A stretch of DNA of 64,000 nt, taken from contig OX439044.1 of the NCBI GenBank assembly GCA_949317995.1, positions 54,082,166 to 54,146,165 on the forward strand, written 5' to 3'. This document shows, in pieces, positions 1-9,375 of the stretch. This stretch comes from Acholoe squamosa. Its lineage: Eukaryota > Annelida > Polychaeta > Phyllodocida > Polynoidae. A model generated the notes under the pieces. The model did no database searches, was not told the origin of the DNA, and saw nothing but the letters and a program-made list of their open reading frames with translations. A program made the translations under genes and the position numbers. Position 1 is the first letter of the stretch. Each line of letters begins with the position of its first letter.

Positions 1-1
1 T

Positions 2-1523
2 GAACGGCGACGCACTGGATGACACCGACATGGTGGCTCTGGTGAACAACTTGGCTCACTCGCTCTTCAAGGATGTCCAAGTCTCCATCGGAGGTTTCAA
101 AGTGTCTGGTAACATGAGACCTACCCCTAGGTGTTAAGGAGAACATCATGAACGTCCAAGGTTGGCACCAAGACAGGGCTGGTCACTTTGACGCCTTGAC
201 CAACGACAACTCAGGGTTCAAGGCTCGCCAGAAACTTATCTCCAACGGTCGCTTTTCGCTGATGTCGAGACTCCACTCTGACCTAGCTCATCAACCAAAG
301 TCCAAAAATCATAGAAAGTGTGCATATGGGGCCTCACATGTCATTCGCCCAGACATGTGCCCAGAATCATGAAAAATAATTCTTATAAGTATGCTTCTTT
401 TATGATAGCAAGGACACATCTGACATAAATGATAATGTGATTTTCTTAATCTACAGGTCAAAATAGTCTGGACCTGAGATTTTCATGGAGGTATGATGAT
501 TGTTTCTGTAGGAAATGAAGCCCCCAACATGGCTTGTAACTTAGGCCCCTAAATGTCATTCGCCCAGACACAATTTCGCCCAGACAATTTTGGGCCCATT
601 TTACCCCCTGGAGCCCAAAATATTCATATGGGACCATCAAAACCCATATGTAACACAAAGATCTCATCCAGCCTGACACTTTGAGCCAAAAAAATAGAGG
701 GGGAAACTAAAATTCGAAGAGTAGGGGCTGGAATACCTCCAAATTCGTCATATGCAAACCTTCTATGATTTTAGACCCAAAGTTCATAGCTGGAGAGACC
801 GAAATCAACCTCTGAAACAAGCCGCCCCTGGTTTCTATCTGATGAGCGCTGGCACCACCGCATACAAACTCAAGATCCACAAAGCTAAGCTCTACGTGCA
901 TCGAGTGATCATAGCTGATTCTGTGGTGGAAACACACGAAAAGGCAGTGATAGAACAGGGTCCTTCGACTACCCAGTGAACAGAGTGGAGGTGACTACTT
1001 ACGCCATCCCTGCAGGCAACAGAGATCACACCTACACGCACTTTAACACAGGTCAACTACCCAAGTCCATGATGATTTGTTTCCTAGACCACGACACCTT
1101 CAACGGATATTAAGCCAAGAACCAGTTCGAACTGAAACATTGCAACGTCAACTCGGTTCAAGTGAGAGTGAACGACCAGAAGGTGCCGAACAACGCCTAC
1201 GTCCCCGACTTTACCAAAAGGGAAGCGGTGAGGGAGTACCTAGCACTAAACACGGAAACGGGGATGTACGAGGGTTTACGCTCCTGCGACATTTCCTACA
1301 ACGATTTCCTGAACGGTTACACGCTGTTCCCCCTGGATTTAACTCTGGATGGATTGCATGACGGGTGTAGAGTGAACCTTATAAAAGCGGTCAGCTGAGG
1401 GTGGAGCTCAGTTTTGGCGCGGCGCTAACTGAGACCACAACGGTACTGCTCTACTTGGTGTACGACAACATCGTCGAGCTGACCAGAGATCCACATCCCA
1501 TCACAGACTACCACATGAACTAA
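2..1523 (+). pseudogene. Polinton/Maverick major capsid protein relic
   Basis: Conceptual translation in shifting frames resembles the double jelly-roll major capsid protein of Polinton/Maverick elements (adintovirus-like). Landmarks in order are a segment with NNLAHSLFKDVQVSIGG (about 42-95), SRLHSDL (about 273-293), APGFYLMS with KLKIHKAKLYV (about 826-900), and PVNRVEV, GQLPKSMM and DHDTFNGY (about 973-1110). A C-terminal part around 1162-1523 ends at a TAA (1521-1523). It is not functional: there is a stop at 135-137, a frame change by 148, a 477-bp MITE insertion at 300-776, further shifts near 810 and 960, a TAA at 1111-1113 and a shift near 1380. The 5' end lies outside the window. Family assignment rests on remembered motif patterns. 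The protease relic downstream on the same strand supports it. Confidence 0.8.
300..776. mobile_element. MITE copy 1 (GTC...GAC ends), inserted in the Polinton capsid relic
   Basis: A 477-bp non-coding element has inverted ends: GTC then AAAATCATAGAA at the left, and TTCTATGATTTT then GAC at the right, extending inward to CATATG with few mismatches. It is flanked by CCAAA at 295-299 and 777-781, a 5-bp target duplication. The capsid reading frame resumes directly after the right-hand duplication, so this is an insertion rather than native sequence. A second copy, about 90% alike by eye, lies at 50758-51229. The interior contains several repeats of a CGCCCAGACA motif. No transposase is encoded, so the superfamily is unassigned. 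Confidence 0.85.
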
Positions 1524-4029
1524 AGACAAGAAAATGCATGAACACACTTGAAATAGACAAAGTGTTGAAGGATAAGGGTGAATGTCAGAAAAAGTGCACA
1601 TATCTGGTGCACACAGTACACTAAGATAAAAGTCAAGATAACATTACAAAAGTGTTTTATATTGATAATGCAACATCTTGGCCTTATGAAAACCCCTGGT
1701 GGACTGGCTTCCTCCAAGAACTGCAGTTTTTATTCATGGTCAACCGGATGTCAGTGAATTTTATGAGGCGTCTGTGACGAAAACCCTAGGATTGCTCTAA
1801 AACAAGTTAGAACCATCAGAAAATTAAAATTTGGGCTGCAAGTACCTATTACTAACTAGATTAAGCATACAAGAATGCAAAACTGTATCTTTAAAAAAGA
1901 TTTGTGGGAGCCCAGACATAATTATCAAATTATTGAAAAATTGGACAATTTTCTCATCAAATTACTAACTTGACTGTAATTCTATGAATAATGCCCTGAT
2001 TAGCTCCAGAATTGCTATAACAAATCTTCATTATGCCTAGTTTTAGGAAAATGAAACAGTAGAGGCCTCACTTAAACCAATTTTGTACCCTTGAGTGTTG
2101 AATGTCTGCCGAGATGGAAAAAAATGAGGAAAATCCAAATTTCACACAGGTAAAGGCGCCCCGAAAAAGGTTTCTTTCAGCAATTGCAAAGCTGCTCTGT
2201 ACCAAAATGGCTAGGGGCATCTTGTGGTGAAGTATTAGTTGGTTATATGGACTGAAAATATTTTTTTGGGGGGAAATTGTTGAAATGAGGCATCTGTGAC
2301 GAAAACTAAAAATGCAATAAATTTAGATAAATATGCTGGAAATGTAATTATTTTATGTCAGGAGATTGAATAAAAATGTATCTTAGTCTACCAAGAATAA
2401 ATATTGTATAGATGATGCTTTGCAAGATTACAAGACCAGAATTTCATTTCCGTCGGAGGCGTCTGTGACGAAAACTCATTTCTGCACTTTGGTGCTTGTT
2501 GTGGCCAAATGAGTAATGGGATTCTAATTATAACACACACAATTGATGAATAGGAGTACAAAGCATCATATCAACCACAGAAAAGTCAATTGGATACCCT
2601 CATTTTGTGTAGAGGTGGGAATTTCTGGAGCAATTTAAGGCAATTTTAGGTCAAACACAATTTTAGACCTACCAACTCTTGAATAAAATCAACAGAACAT
2701 GTAGCAAATGCCCTAAGATAATTGGGGCACATCCTTTCTGCTCATTTCAATCCATTTTTGACCTTAGGGCAGCATATGGTGCTCGCCAGAGAGAATTTTG
2801 TTCAACAGGAGTTTTCGTAACAGACGCCTCACGAATATAAGTATATATCGAATATCGCCTAAAATCAACATGGCAGGCACCTGCCCAGTCCAAAAGGCTT
2901 GCTGATTCAATCAAGCTATACTGTTTCCATCAAAATGAGGTCAACTTAACCAAATCTAACCACATCAGCAAGTACTAGGGGGTATATTCTTTGGACTGCG
3001 AAAGAAATCTGATCGGATTCCTAAACTTTGATGGCAAAATTTGTCAAAGTCTGCAGAGAATCTTCAGAAAATCTTTGATAAACAACCAAATGTAACACTT
3101 ATTTGACAAAAACAAGGCTCCCCCAAGTAATTGACTTCCACTGGGTAACACCAGACAATTCTGACTTTGCAACAAAGAAAATCGTGAGGCGTCTGTGAGG
3201 AAAACCCTCTATATGAGAAATAGTACTCAAAATGCTACACTGCAGGCCAACAGCCTACCAATGCTTGTCAGAATTGATAAGCAGGCTGTGTTGGTTGATA
3301 TAACATGTAAGAAACGCAAATGGATACTTAAATAAATTAACAACATTATAACAAGGAGTTGAGGTGTCTGTGACGAAAACCCAGTCCGCATTGACATTCT
3401 GACCCACAAATCAGAGACCATTTCACCGATGGCTAAAATCTTTATACCAACTTCACCCCCTTATAAGTTCTTTATGTGACATATATATTAGACACATTAT
3501 ATCACTATTATTTATGGAGTTATTCTGACCTAAGAGTTATTGTCACAGATGCCTCGAAGAGTAAAATTCCACACACGAGTGACCATAGTGAAAAATTCTC
3601 AATCAACTTCATCCTAAACTGACATAAATAGTGTAGGCCTAATATATGCCTAATATCACAGGCAATTTTGGATGAGTTTCTATTCTTTGAGTGGACAATA
3701 GGACATGTGCAAAATGACCTAAACTGCAAAAAAAACCCCAGAATTTTCAGTGATTAAGGGACTTTGGGACTCCTTAACTCAAAGAATTCTTACCCGACAG
3801 ACACAAATTGATATTTTTCTGAAAGGCTAGAATGTCTTCTGTAATATGAAACCATGGAAACAAGATTGGATAAGCATAATTTATTCTATAGCTGCATAAA
3901 GGCCAAAAACCATGGTTTTCCAGGTTTTGTACACTTATTCTGACACTGACCCATAACATTCACACAAAACACGATTTCCTAGGTGTTTTCTCTTGTGACA
4001 CAATCCCCGAGCACCCTATCAAGAACACT
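1524..4029. other. Non-coding stretch inside the Polinton relic
   Basis: Apart from the dispersed 20-nt motif I see no coding region here. Frames are short and none matches a Polinton protein I recognise. It is AT-rich and may represent decayed or foreign DNA separating the capsid and protease relics. Confidence 0.5.
1765..3555. repeat. Seven dispersed copies of a 20-nt motif between Polinton genes
   Basis: The motif GAGGCGTCTGTGACGAAAAC recurs with 0-4 differences at 1765, 2287, 2456, 3186 and 3361 on the + strand, and at 2811-2830 and 3536-3555 on the - strand. Intervening sequence is not obviously repeated. I found no copy elsewhere in the window. Opposite-facing neighbours (2456/2830 and 3361/3555) could be ends of small palindromic elements, but the other three copies have no partner. 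One frame of the motif is open and reads EASVTKT, although the surroundings have no long ORF. Function is unknown. Confidence 0.8.
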
Positions 4030-4288
4030 TGAAGAGTTTGGTTCCAAAACGCAATAAACGCCATTTTGAAAAAAGAGGCCAATATTTCAAAAGCCTACAG
4101 ATGAGACATACTTGAATGTAATACAAAAATTATTTTCTTAAGGAAATATATTTTTCAACTGTCCAGGTTTTGTTTAGTAAAGATTTTGTCACGATAGCAC
4201 TATAATTGACTTCAGGGGAGCACTACAGAAATGGGTATGTGCTGAAAATCTGGAATGGATTTATTGCGTTTTGGAACCAAACTCTTCA
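4030..4288. repeat. 29-bp perfect inverted repeat at the protease 5' end
   Basis: Positions 4030-4058 and 4260-4288 are exact reverse complements over 29 bp, beginning TGAAGAGTTTGGTTCC in the left arm. They are separated by 201 bp. The right arm covers the first codons of the protease frame. The left arm may be an inverted duplication of that gene's start. The right-arm sequence, plus about 50 bp upstream of it, also recurs near 37840-37922 on the opposite strand. Confidence 0.85.
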
Positions 4289-4632
4289 CTTGTTTCGTGA
4301 GTAACACAGATCCTCATCATTTACCAGGTCAACATTGGGTGGCGTTTTACGTGTCGAGGACAGGAGAGGTGTACTACTTTTATTCATTTGGCTTACCTCC
4401 GCTGAGCACAGAGTTCTTAGCTTTCCTGAAGCGTTCTGCTCCGTTCAAGTGGCAAAGAAACTGTGTTCAACTCCAAGACACTACTGCTGACACCTGTGGC
4501 CCTCATTGCGTACATTTCCTGATTGAAGCATGTCGAACAAGAAACCCCAAGAAATGCGTCATGCGGATGAGCAAAAACCCAAAACTGAGTGACCGGTCGG
4601 TAAGTCAGAGGCTCGCAATGATGATGATGTAA
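4255..4632 (+). pseudogene. Polinton adenain-like cysteine protease (C5/Ulp1 fold), probably inactive
   Basis: This 125-residue frame matches the virion-maturation cysteine protease of Polintons and adenoviruses. It has NTDPHHLPGQHWVAFY near residues 18-33 with the catalytic-type His, a FYSFGLPP block near 46-53, and DTCGPHC near 81-87 with the nucleophile Cys. The block normally reads with Asp (FDS-G) just before the Ser; here it is Tyr, so one catalytic position appears lost. The N-terminus is short for the family and the sequence upstream of the ATG continues in another frame. The known role is cleavage of capsid precursor proteins. The enclosing element is decayed, so I call it a relic. 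The DNA overlaps an inverted-repeat arm (4260-4288) and the next small ORF (4530). Confidence 0.75.
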
Positions 4633-4820
4633 AGAATTCGGAAAAAGAGGAAACGGGATGCTGCAAGCATCTACAATTCATCCAGACAAAGGTCCTATAT
4701 CTGGCCGAAATAGTGTTGGATTTATCCAAACTAGTGCAATGTATGATGGAGAGAGTCAGTGACTGTGACACTGGCAATGTGAGACTTTGCGGTCTGTTCG
4801 GACGAAAGAAAAATGATTGA
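4530..4820 (+). pseudogene. Small Polinton-associated ORF overlapping the protease 3' end
   Basis: An ATG at 4530 opens a frame that overlaps the last third of the protease in another frame. It hits a TGA at 4590-4592 after 20 codons, then stays open for 75 more codons to a TGA at 4818-4820. The downstream part has an acidic/lysine-rich stretch followed by a possible helix with regularly spaced Leu/Ile/Val (LYLAEIVLDLSKLVQCM). I do not recognise the product. Position after the protease suggests a minor structural protein of the Polinton, but that is inference. The sequence GGTAAGT near 4599 resembles a splice donor, which may be coincidence. Confidence 0.45.
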
Positions 4821-5001
4821 TTAAAAATGATAAAAAAAAAAGATCATTCATGAAAATAAAATAAAATGAAAATGATTTATTTTGTTGTGTTTTATTTCAT
4901 ACATAACTTATTAAAAAAAGAAACTAGTTGATTTATCATTATCATCATGTTGTTTACAAACAAGGGGTCATGTGACCGCACTAATCCCCTAATTAGGTCA
5001 T

Positions 5002-5122
5002 GTTACCATGGTTACCAGAATACTGGCCTCTGATTGGCTGAGAGCTGGTCCCTAATCCCCTAAGTAGGTCACATTGCCATGGCAACGGGTCACTTGACCA
5101 AATGGAGGCTTCTGATTGGCTG
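5002..5122 (+). promoter_or_regulatory. Two X-box/CCAAT-box pairs (RFX plus NF-Y type)
   Basis: A roughly 75-bp unit is repeated with divergence. Each unit carries an RFX X-box-like palindrome (GTTACCATGGTTAC at 5002-5015; ATTGCCATGGCAAC at 5073-5086) followed by an inverted CCAAT box (GATTGGCTG at 5032-5040 and 5114-5122). X-to-Y start spacing is 30 and 41 bp, about one helical turn apart. GGTCATG/TGACC-type half sites lie nearby. This resembles the RFX/NF-Y promoter module of animal genes. No recognisable gene follows, so regulatory function is only a suggestion. Confidence 0.4.
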
Positions 5123-5183
5123 CATCCTGAGGGAGTAATATCCTGTAGTTAGCTATAGTCCCATTCCGATACATACTATACTA

Positions 5184-6465
5184 CTAGGGGAGTAGGAGTT
5201 AGGGCAGGAGTAGAAGCCAGTGTCTGATGTTACAGTAAGCTTTAACAGGAGAGTGAGTGCACATGCAGTCACAGTGATCCTAATACATGTGGAGATATCC
5301 CAGTTAAAGCCTTGGCTCAGTGCCACTCAAGATTCAGGGGAACTTTTCTCACAGGTGCTCAGAGACAAGCCTGGACACTGCCTGAAGGACTACTGTATGG
5401 GCAGCAGCTATTATGGGTTGGAGGTAAGCACCTATACTGATTCCCTAGTTTCCTACCACTAATACACCCCAGCTTTCAATGTACCTTACCTGGATGCTAT
5501 GTATGAACTAGTAATAGATTTACAAATATGACATATAGAGGTAAGGGGGCAATAACTCAAAACTGCCTGCTTGCTTTATTCGAAAGACACACTACCTAGA
5601 TATTATCTCTGCATCATGGTTGGTTCTCATGGAGATACTCTGCACTGTCTCTGAAGTAGCACTTCTTGCTAATGAAACAGTATATCCATTAATGGTATTG
5701 GCACTTTCCCTTAGTGGCCCCTCTCCCCTGGGACATATTCCATTCTGGTATGTACACTGCCATGTCTGTTATCTGAGATCTGTTGGACTTATAATCATGA
5801 ACAGCCAAGTGGAAAGGATGACCCACTGATCCTTACACTAAGCATCTTTTCTGTAGCTGCTGAAACTACTCACACACATATATGGCCATGGTGTCTTCTT
5901 TATAGTAACACTAACTATAGTTTGTATTTACCCTTCAATAATGATCTGTGAATGCCAACTGGTACAAGTAGGCCATCTAGTTTGAGGGAACACCCTAGTA
6001 GCTCAATAAGGTTAGACCATAACTGTATATTTCCAGTCAATACGAAAACTCGCAGGACACAGGCTTTTGTCAGCAAAATCTGCCGGGCCTGGGGACATTG
6101 CCAGACTGCAGGACAATAGGTCTCACTCTAATCTTGGGACCTTGTGCAACAATTTGCCTTTACTACTTGCAAATTGGACCATTAAAAAGGTTTATACAGC
6201 CTAAAATAAAATGCATTACTTTTTATTAATATCTAAAGAGTTGAATGATTAAAATAAAGAGTTAATTCTTGTTTTCTTTCCTGAAACTAATAACCTTAAG
6301 GAGTTCGGTCCTTCCAAGATCAATCTTGGCCTGTGGAACAGTAAAATCTGAGGGACCTAATGGCCTGCAAGGGGAAAAGCTTTCCGTATAGACTGTATTT
6401 CTAATAAAACATGTAAAGTGGTCTCTCCTCCTGCACCCTCAGAATGAGAGGATCTTCTATTATAC
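5184..6465. repeat. Segmental duplication, copy 1
   Basis: This block is clearly similar to 10794-11729 and its continuation from 25202, which are separated by the gypsy insertion. Shared anchors include AGTGAGTGCACATGCAGTC, GGACACTGCCTG, CTTTATTCGAAAGACACAC and the CACCCTCAGAA run near 6435. No long ORF is conserved between the copies, so it looks non-coding. Similarity continues beyond the small LTR element from about 7352 (TATCAATTAGGG...GAACTGTGCAGTA), matching 25300-25320. Confidence 0.75.
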
Positions 6466-6513
6466 TTAGATATCTTTTTATAATAACTGTGTAGAGGTAG
6501 GCAAAGACGTACT

Positions 6514-6585
6514 TGGAAACACCGGGTTTCGAACCCGGGACCTCTTAACTTGCAAGCAAGCACTCTACCACTGAGCTACATCCCC
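6514..6585 (-). repeat. tRNA-like unit (anticodon GCA) in the TRIM 1 left repeat
   Basis: 72 nt on the - strand fold as a type I tRNA: 7-bp acceptor with G-U pairs, TA at positions 8-9, a 4-bp D stem with AGTGGTA loop, an anticodon loop TTGCAAG giving GCA (Cys), and a perfect 5-bp T stem with TTCGAAA loop. Pol III A and B boxes are intact. The anticodon stem has a mismatch and the genome context is an LTR-like repeat, so I treat it as part of a mobile element rather than a cellular tRNA gene. Confidence 0.75.
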
Positions 6586-6762
6586 AGCCTTGACATTCTC
6601 TACCTTCCACCTACACCTGGATCGGTATGACACAAGGGGGCAGTGTTCACTGGCTGACCAGCCCCTGGGGGCTGGTGCAACCCTACTCCTCCAACCCAAC
6701 CTCCAGCAGGTGACTAGTTTACCCCTAGCAGGTTGAAGCGAGTTCCGTAGCCTCCCCTCTTA

Positions 6763-7065
6763 CACTGTAAAAACAGTGTTTAAGGATTGAACACCAGTGT
6801 TTAAGACTTAAACACTTGTTTAAACACTTATTTGTCCCACTTTTATAAATGCTTTTTTAGTGCTAAACGCATTCAATTCTAAACGTGTTTAAATACAAAG
6901 TGTTTAACCAAGTGTTTAAATGATAGGCACTTAAACCCTTCAGTGTTTAGATGTTTAAGTACAAGTGTGCATGAGCTAAACACCTAAACACTTCAAATGT
7001 TTAGGTGTTTAAATGTGGGTGTTGAGAAAATTTGGTGTGTATCTTTAAACACCTTTTTTGCAGTG
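6763..7065. mobile_element. TA-flanked palindromic MITE (TAAACAC-rich), copy 1
   Basis: The ends CACTGTAAAAACAGTGTTTA and (inverted) CACTGCAAAAAAGGTGTTTA are flanked by TA on both sides, a Tc1/mariner-like target choice. The interior is almost entirely degenerate direct and inverted repeats of GTGTTTA / TAAACAC. There is no ORF. It sits inside the interior of TRIM element 1, so it is younger than that insertion. A larger relative lies at 25664-26531. Confidence 0.8.
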
Positions 7066-7085
7066 TATACGGGCAGGGCCACTCA

Positions 7086-7097
7086 GTGTTTCCACCA
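7086..7097 (-). other. Putative primer-binding site of TRIM 1
   Basis: On the - strand, one base after the repeat's terminal ...CCTCTACA, the sequence is TGGTGGAAACAC. This begins with TGG, as primer-binding sites do. It is exactly complementary to GTGTTTCCACCA, the 3' end expected for the element's own tRNA-like unit after CCA addition. Complementarity weakens after 12 nt. Confidence 0.6.
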
Positions 7098-7122
7098 ATG
7101 TAGAGGTCAGCGAAAACGTACT

Positions 7123-7194
7123 TGGAAACACCGGGTTTCAAACCCGGGACATCTCAACTTGCAAGTGAGCACTCTACCACTGAGCTACATCCCC
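7123..7194 (-). repeat. tRNA-like unit (anticodon GCA) in the TRIM 1 right repeat
   Basis: Second 72-nt tRNA-like copy, with the same fold and GCA anticodon. The T loop is TTTGAAA rather than TTCGAAA, so the B box carries one change. It is in the same orientation as the first copy, about 609 bp away, as expected for terminal direct repeats. Its acceptor 3' strand plus discriminator reads TGTTTCCA. With an added CCA that end would pair for 12 nt with the adjacent primer-binding site. Confidence 0.75.
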
Positions 7195-7351
7195 AGACCT
7201 GACGTTCTCTACCTTTCACCTACACCTGGATTGGTAGGACACAAGGGGGCAGTGTTCACTGGCTGACCAGCCCCTGGGGGCTGGTGCAACCAGAACGGGG
7301 ACAGATAGCATACCACCATGGGCTCACAGCCAGAGCTGGCCCCTACAACTG

Positions 7352-9164
7352 TATCAATTAGGGAGAACTGTGCAGTACACTCTCAGCCCCAACTGTTGGT
7401 CGGCACTAACTCCCCCTGTAAGTAGGCAGCCAAACCACCTACAGCTATAGCTAAATATACATCCAGTATAGGCCTTCATGCCTATACAAGGTATTACTGT
7501 ATAGTAGAATAAGAAGAGTGGGCTAATGGTGTATGTCTGTTTTTGTAGCTCTAATACTGTAGCTTAAAGAGAATACTGCTACATATGAGACTCGGACGCC
7601 TGCTTTGCATGATCTTTGCAATAATATGGATAAGCGATAAGCCAGGTGCCTGGTTGATGTACATTACAACTTTCTCACGCCTTCATCCTAACCCCTTAAG
7701 GCCTCTGACCACTAAAGGGCAGTATCTGTGAATGACGGATCCAATATTGAGCTGTTCTCAGTAGGATTTATCAATTAATTTCTCCATTTACGTTGCATAT
7801 AAGGTGCACTCTCTGCTCAGCCTGAAAATACTGGGATGTGTCTATTGATTCTATGATATGATTGTATGCTGAATAAGGTGTTAAAGGTTTAGGATAACAG
7901 GGCCTGAGATGTATATTCGCCTGTTTGTGTTAACCCTATAAGGGCCTTAGGCCTTTTAGGGTGAAATAATGATGTTTTCTGCCATGGTGATGGCCCCCCC
8001 CTGTTTTACCCCCTACCCCCCCCCCCCCCCGACTGATGGTCCCGTATGTGTGTAATATCATCTCTCAGTCTACCTATATTTTTCCCGTATGTGTGACGTC
8101 ATTTAGGGAATTGCCTAGGGGGTTTCCTGGAATGTAAACTATTTTCATCATTAAGCCTTGAATCCACAAAAAAAAAATCTGTATTTATCAATTAATTTCG
8201 ATATTTTAAGCTCTTATATATGGACACTACACGGAGGTCATTTAAAAACAATTTTATTGATATAAAAATATAATCCCACATAGGTCCCGCATTTGACCCC
8301 CCGGATGTGCTTATATAACGTTTATGTGGAAAAACAGCATCCAGGAGCGTGTTTCACCACATAACATACGGTCCCCACATGTCACATATGGCCCCTCCAT
8401 ATGTCACATACGGCCCTTTTTCTGTTTCTGTTCAAATTTCCGCATCCTACAATCATGGATGTGGATGCAGAATTTTACCTGTTTCAAGATGCTCCAAGCC
8501 CTTAATGAGCTTCTCTTCTCACACTCCTCCAATGTTCAAAGTGCCATGGTAATCATGTCACGTAAGGATTGCTAGTAGATGGGGAGCAGATCTAGTTGTA
8601 CATGAGCACGGTCCCTGGCCCATGGCCCTCCTCCACCAGTGGCAATCCACAGTCATCCTCCTCCAACCCTCCTCGAGCAAAAGGCAATCAGATTCCCTGT
8701 GAGCAACTTGGAGAATAGTTTTAAAGAGCAGCTCCTGAAGCAGTTTGTCAGAATAAGGTCTCTAACCACACATCATTGACCTGAGAGACCAGGAGTAGTG
8801 CCTTACACTAAAGACTTGGATAGAAATTGTCCAAATTAGGGTCATATGGATGGGTCACAACTGGCTTTATTAGCTGTTTTGTTGCAAAACACCCATGTCT
8901 TATCAGGTCACGTAAAAGATTGCAAGTGGGTGTAGAGTAGATCAATTGATACGTAAGCCAGGTACCTGACCACGGATGTTTTTAAACGAAACTGCTTTGC
9001 AAGTTGCTTTGCCTTGATAGCTCCATCCTGTGTCTATTACCCTCTTTTCTCCATTCCTTCTAACTGCAGCCCTGCTCCGACTGCTATCTCTTGCACCTCC
9101 CCATCCCCCTCACTCTCATAGCCACTGGTACTACAGTTCCATAATGGGTCTGGACCCCTAAATT
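7352..9164. other. Non-coding DNA; no gene seen
   Basis: The first part continues the duplicated block (match to about 25300-25440). The rest holds short homopolymer runs (C-rich near 7996-8030) and no frame I can support. Similar CATATG/CACATATGG phrases near 8365-8412 make a short open frame that looks accidental. Confidence 0.5.
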
Positions 9165-9375
9165 CGACAGGGTGACATGGCCATTTCTTAAATTCGACAT
9201 GTGACATGGAGCTTAGTGACAAGAACATGAAGGAGTAAAAATTTAGTGACATGACACAAGGCCTTATCTTAAAATCGACATGTGACATGGAGCTTAGTGA
9301 CAAGGACATGGGAAAATAGAAATTTAATGACATGTGACATTGCCTTTTCTTAAAATCGACATGTGAAATGGCGAC
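9165..9375. repeat. 81-bp tandem repeat, about 2.5 copies
   Basis: Units beginning CGACATGTGACATGG start at 9195, 9276 and 9357 (the last with one change), giving an 81-bp period. A partial unit precedes them. Each unit carries TTAGTGACA-type submotifs. No function can be assigned. Confidence 0.8.

Larger units (their letters stand above)
6490..7347 (-). mobile_element. TRIM-like element 1 with tRNA-like units in its terminal repeats
   Basis: A small non-coding element reads on the - strand. Two terminal direct repeats (about 6490-6686 and 7099-7347) are each bounded by TG..CA-type ends (TGTAGAGG at the + strand left edge, CCCCTACA at the right). A 4-bp target duplication ACTG lies at 6486-6489 and 7348-7351. 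The paralogous empty site is preserved at 25296-25299, where ACTG is followed directly by the equivalent flank. On the - strand a primer-binding site follows the upstream repeat after one base (7086-7097), and a purine run (GGTTGGAGGAG) precedes the downstream repeat. There is no coding capacity, so it must rely on another element. It shares terminal bases and target-duplication length with the gypsy element at 11730-25201. The interior was later hit by a TA-flanked MITE. Confidence 0.75.

Noticed and set aside
5620-5829. 69-codon hydrophobic frame in the duplicated block
   Set aside because: The frame is not preserved in the paralogous copy near 11200-11450, so coding is unlikely.
6514-6585. 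Genuine cellular tRNA-Cys gene
   Set aside because: Embedded in a terminal repeat with target duplications, present in two same-orientation copies, with an imperfect anticodon stem. A transposon-borne tRNA-like unit fits better.
8324-8575. 83-codon frame with repeated HMSHMAPPYVTYGP-like phrases in one register
   Set aside because: Arises from short CATATG-type DNA repeats; two overlapping frames are equally open, which argues for repeat DNA.
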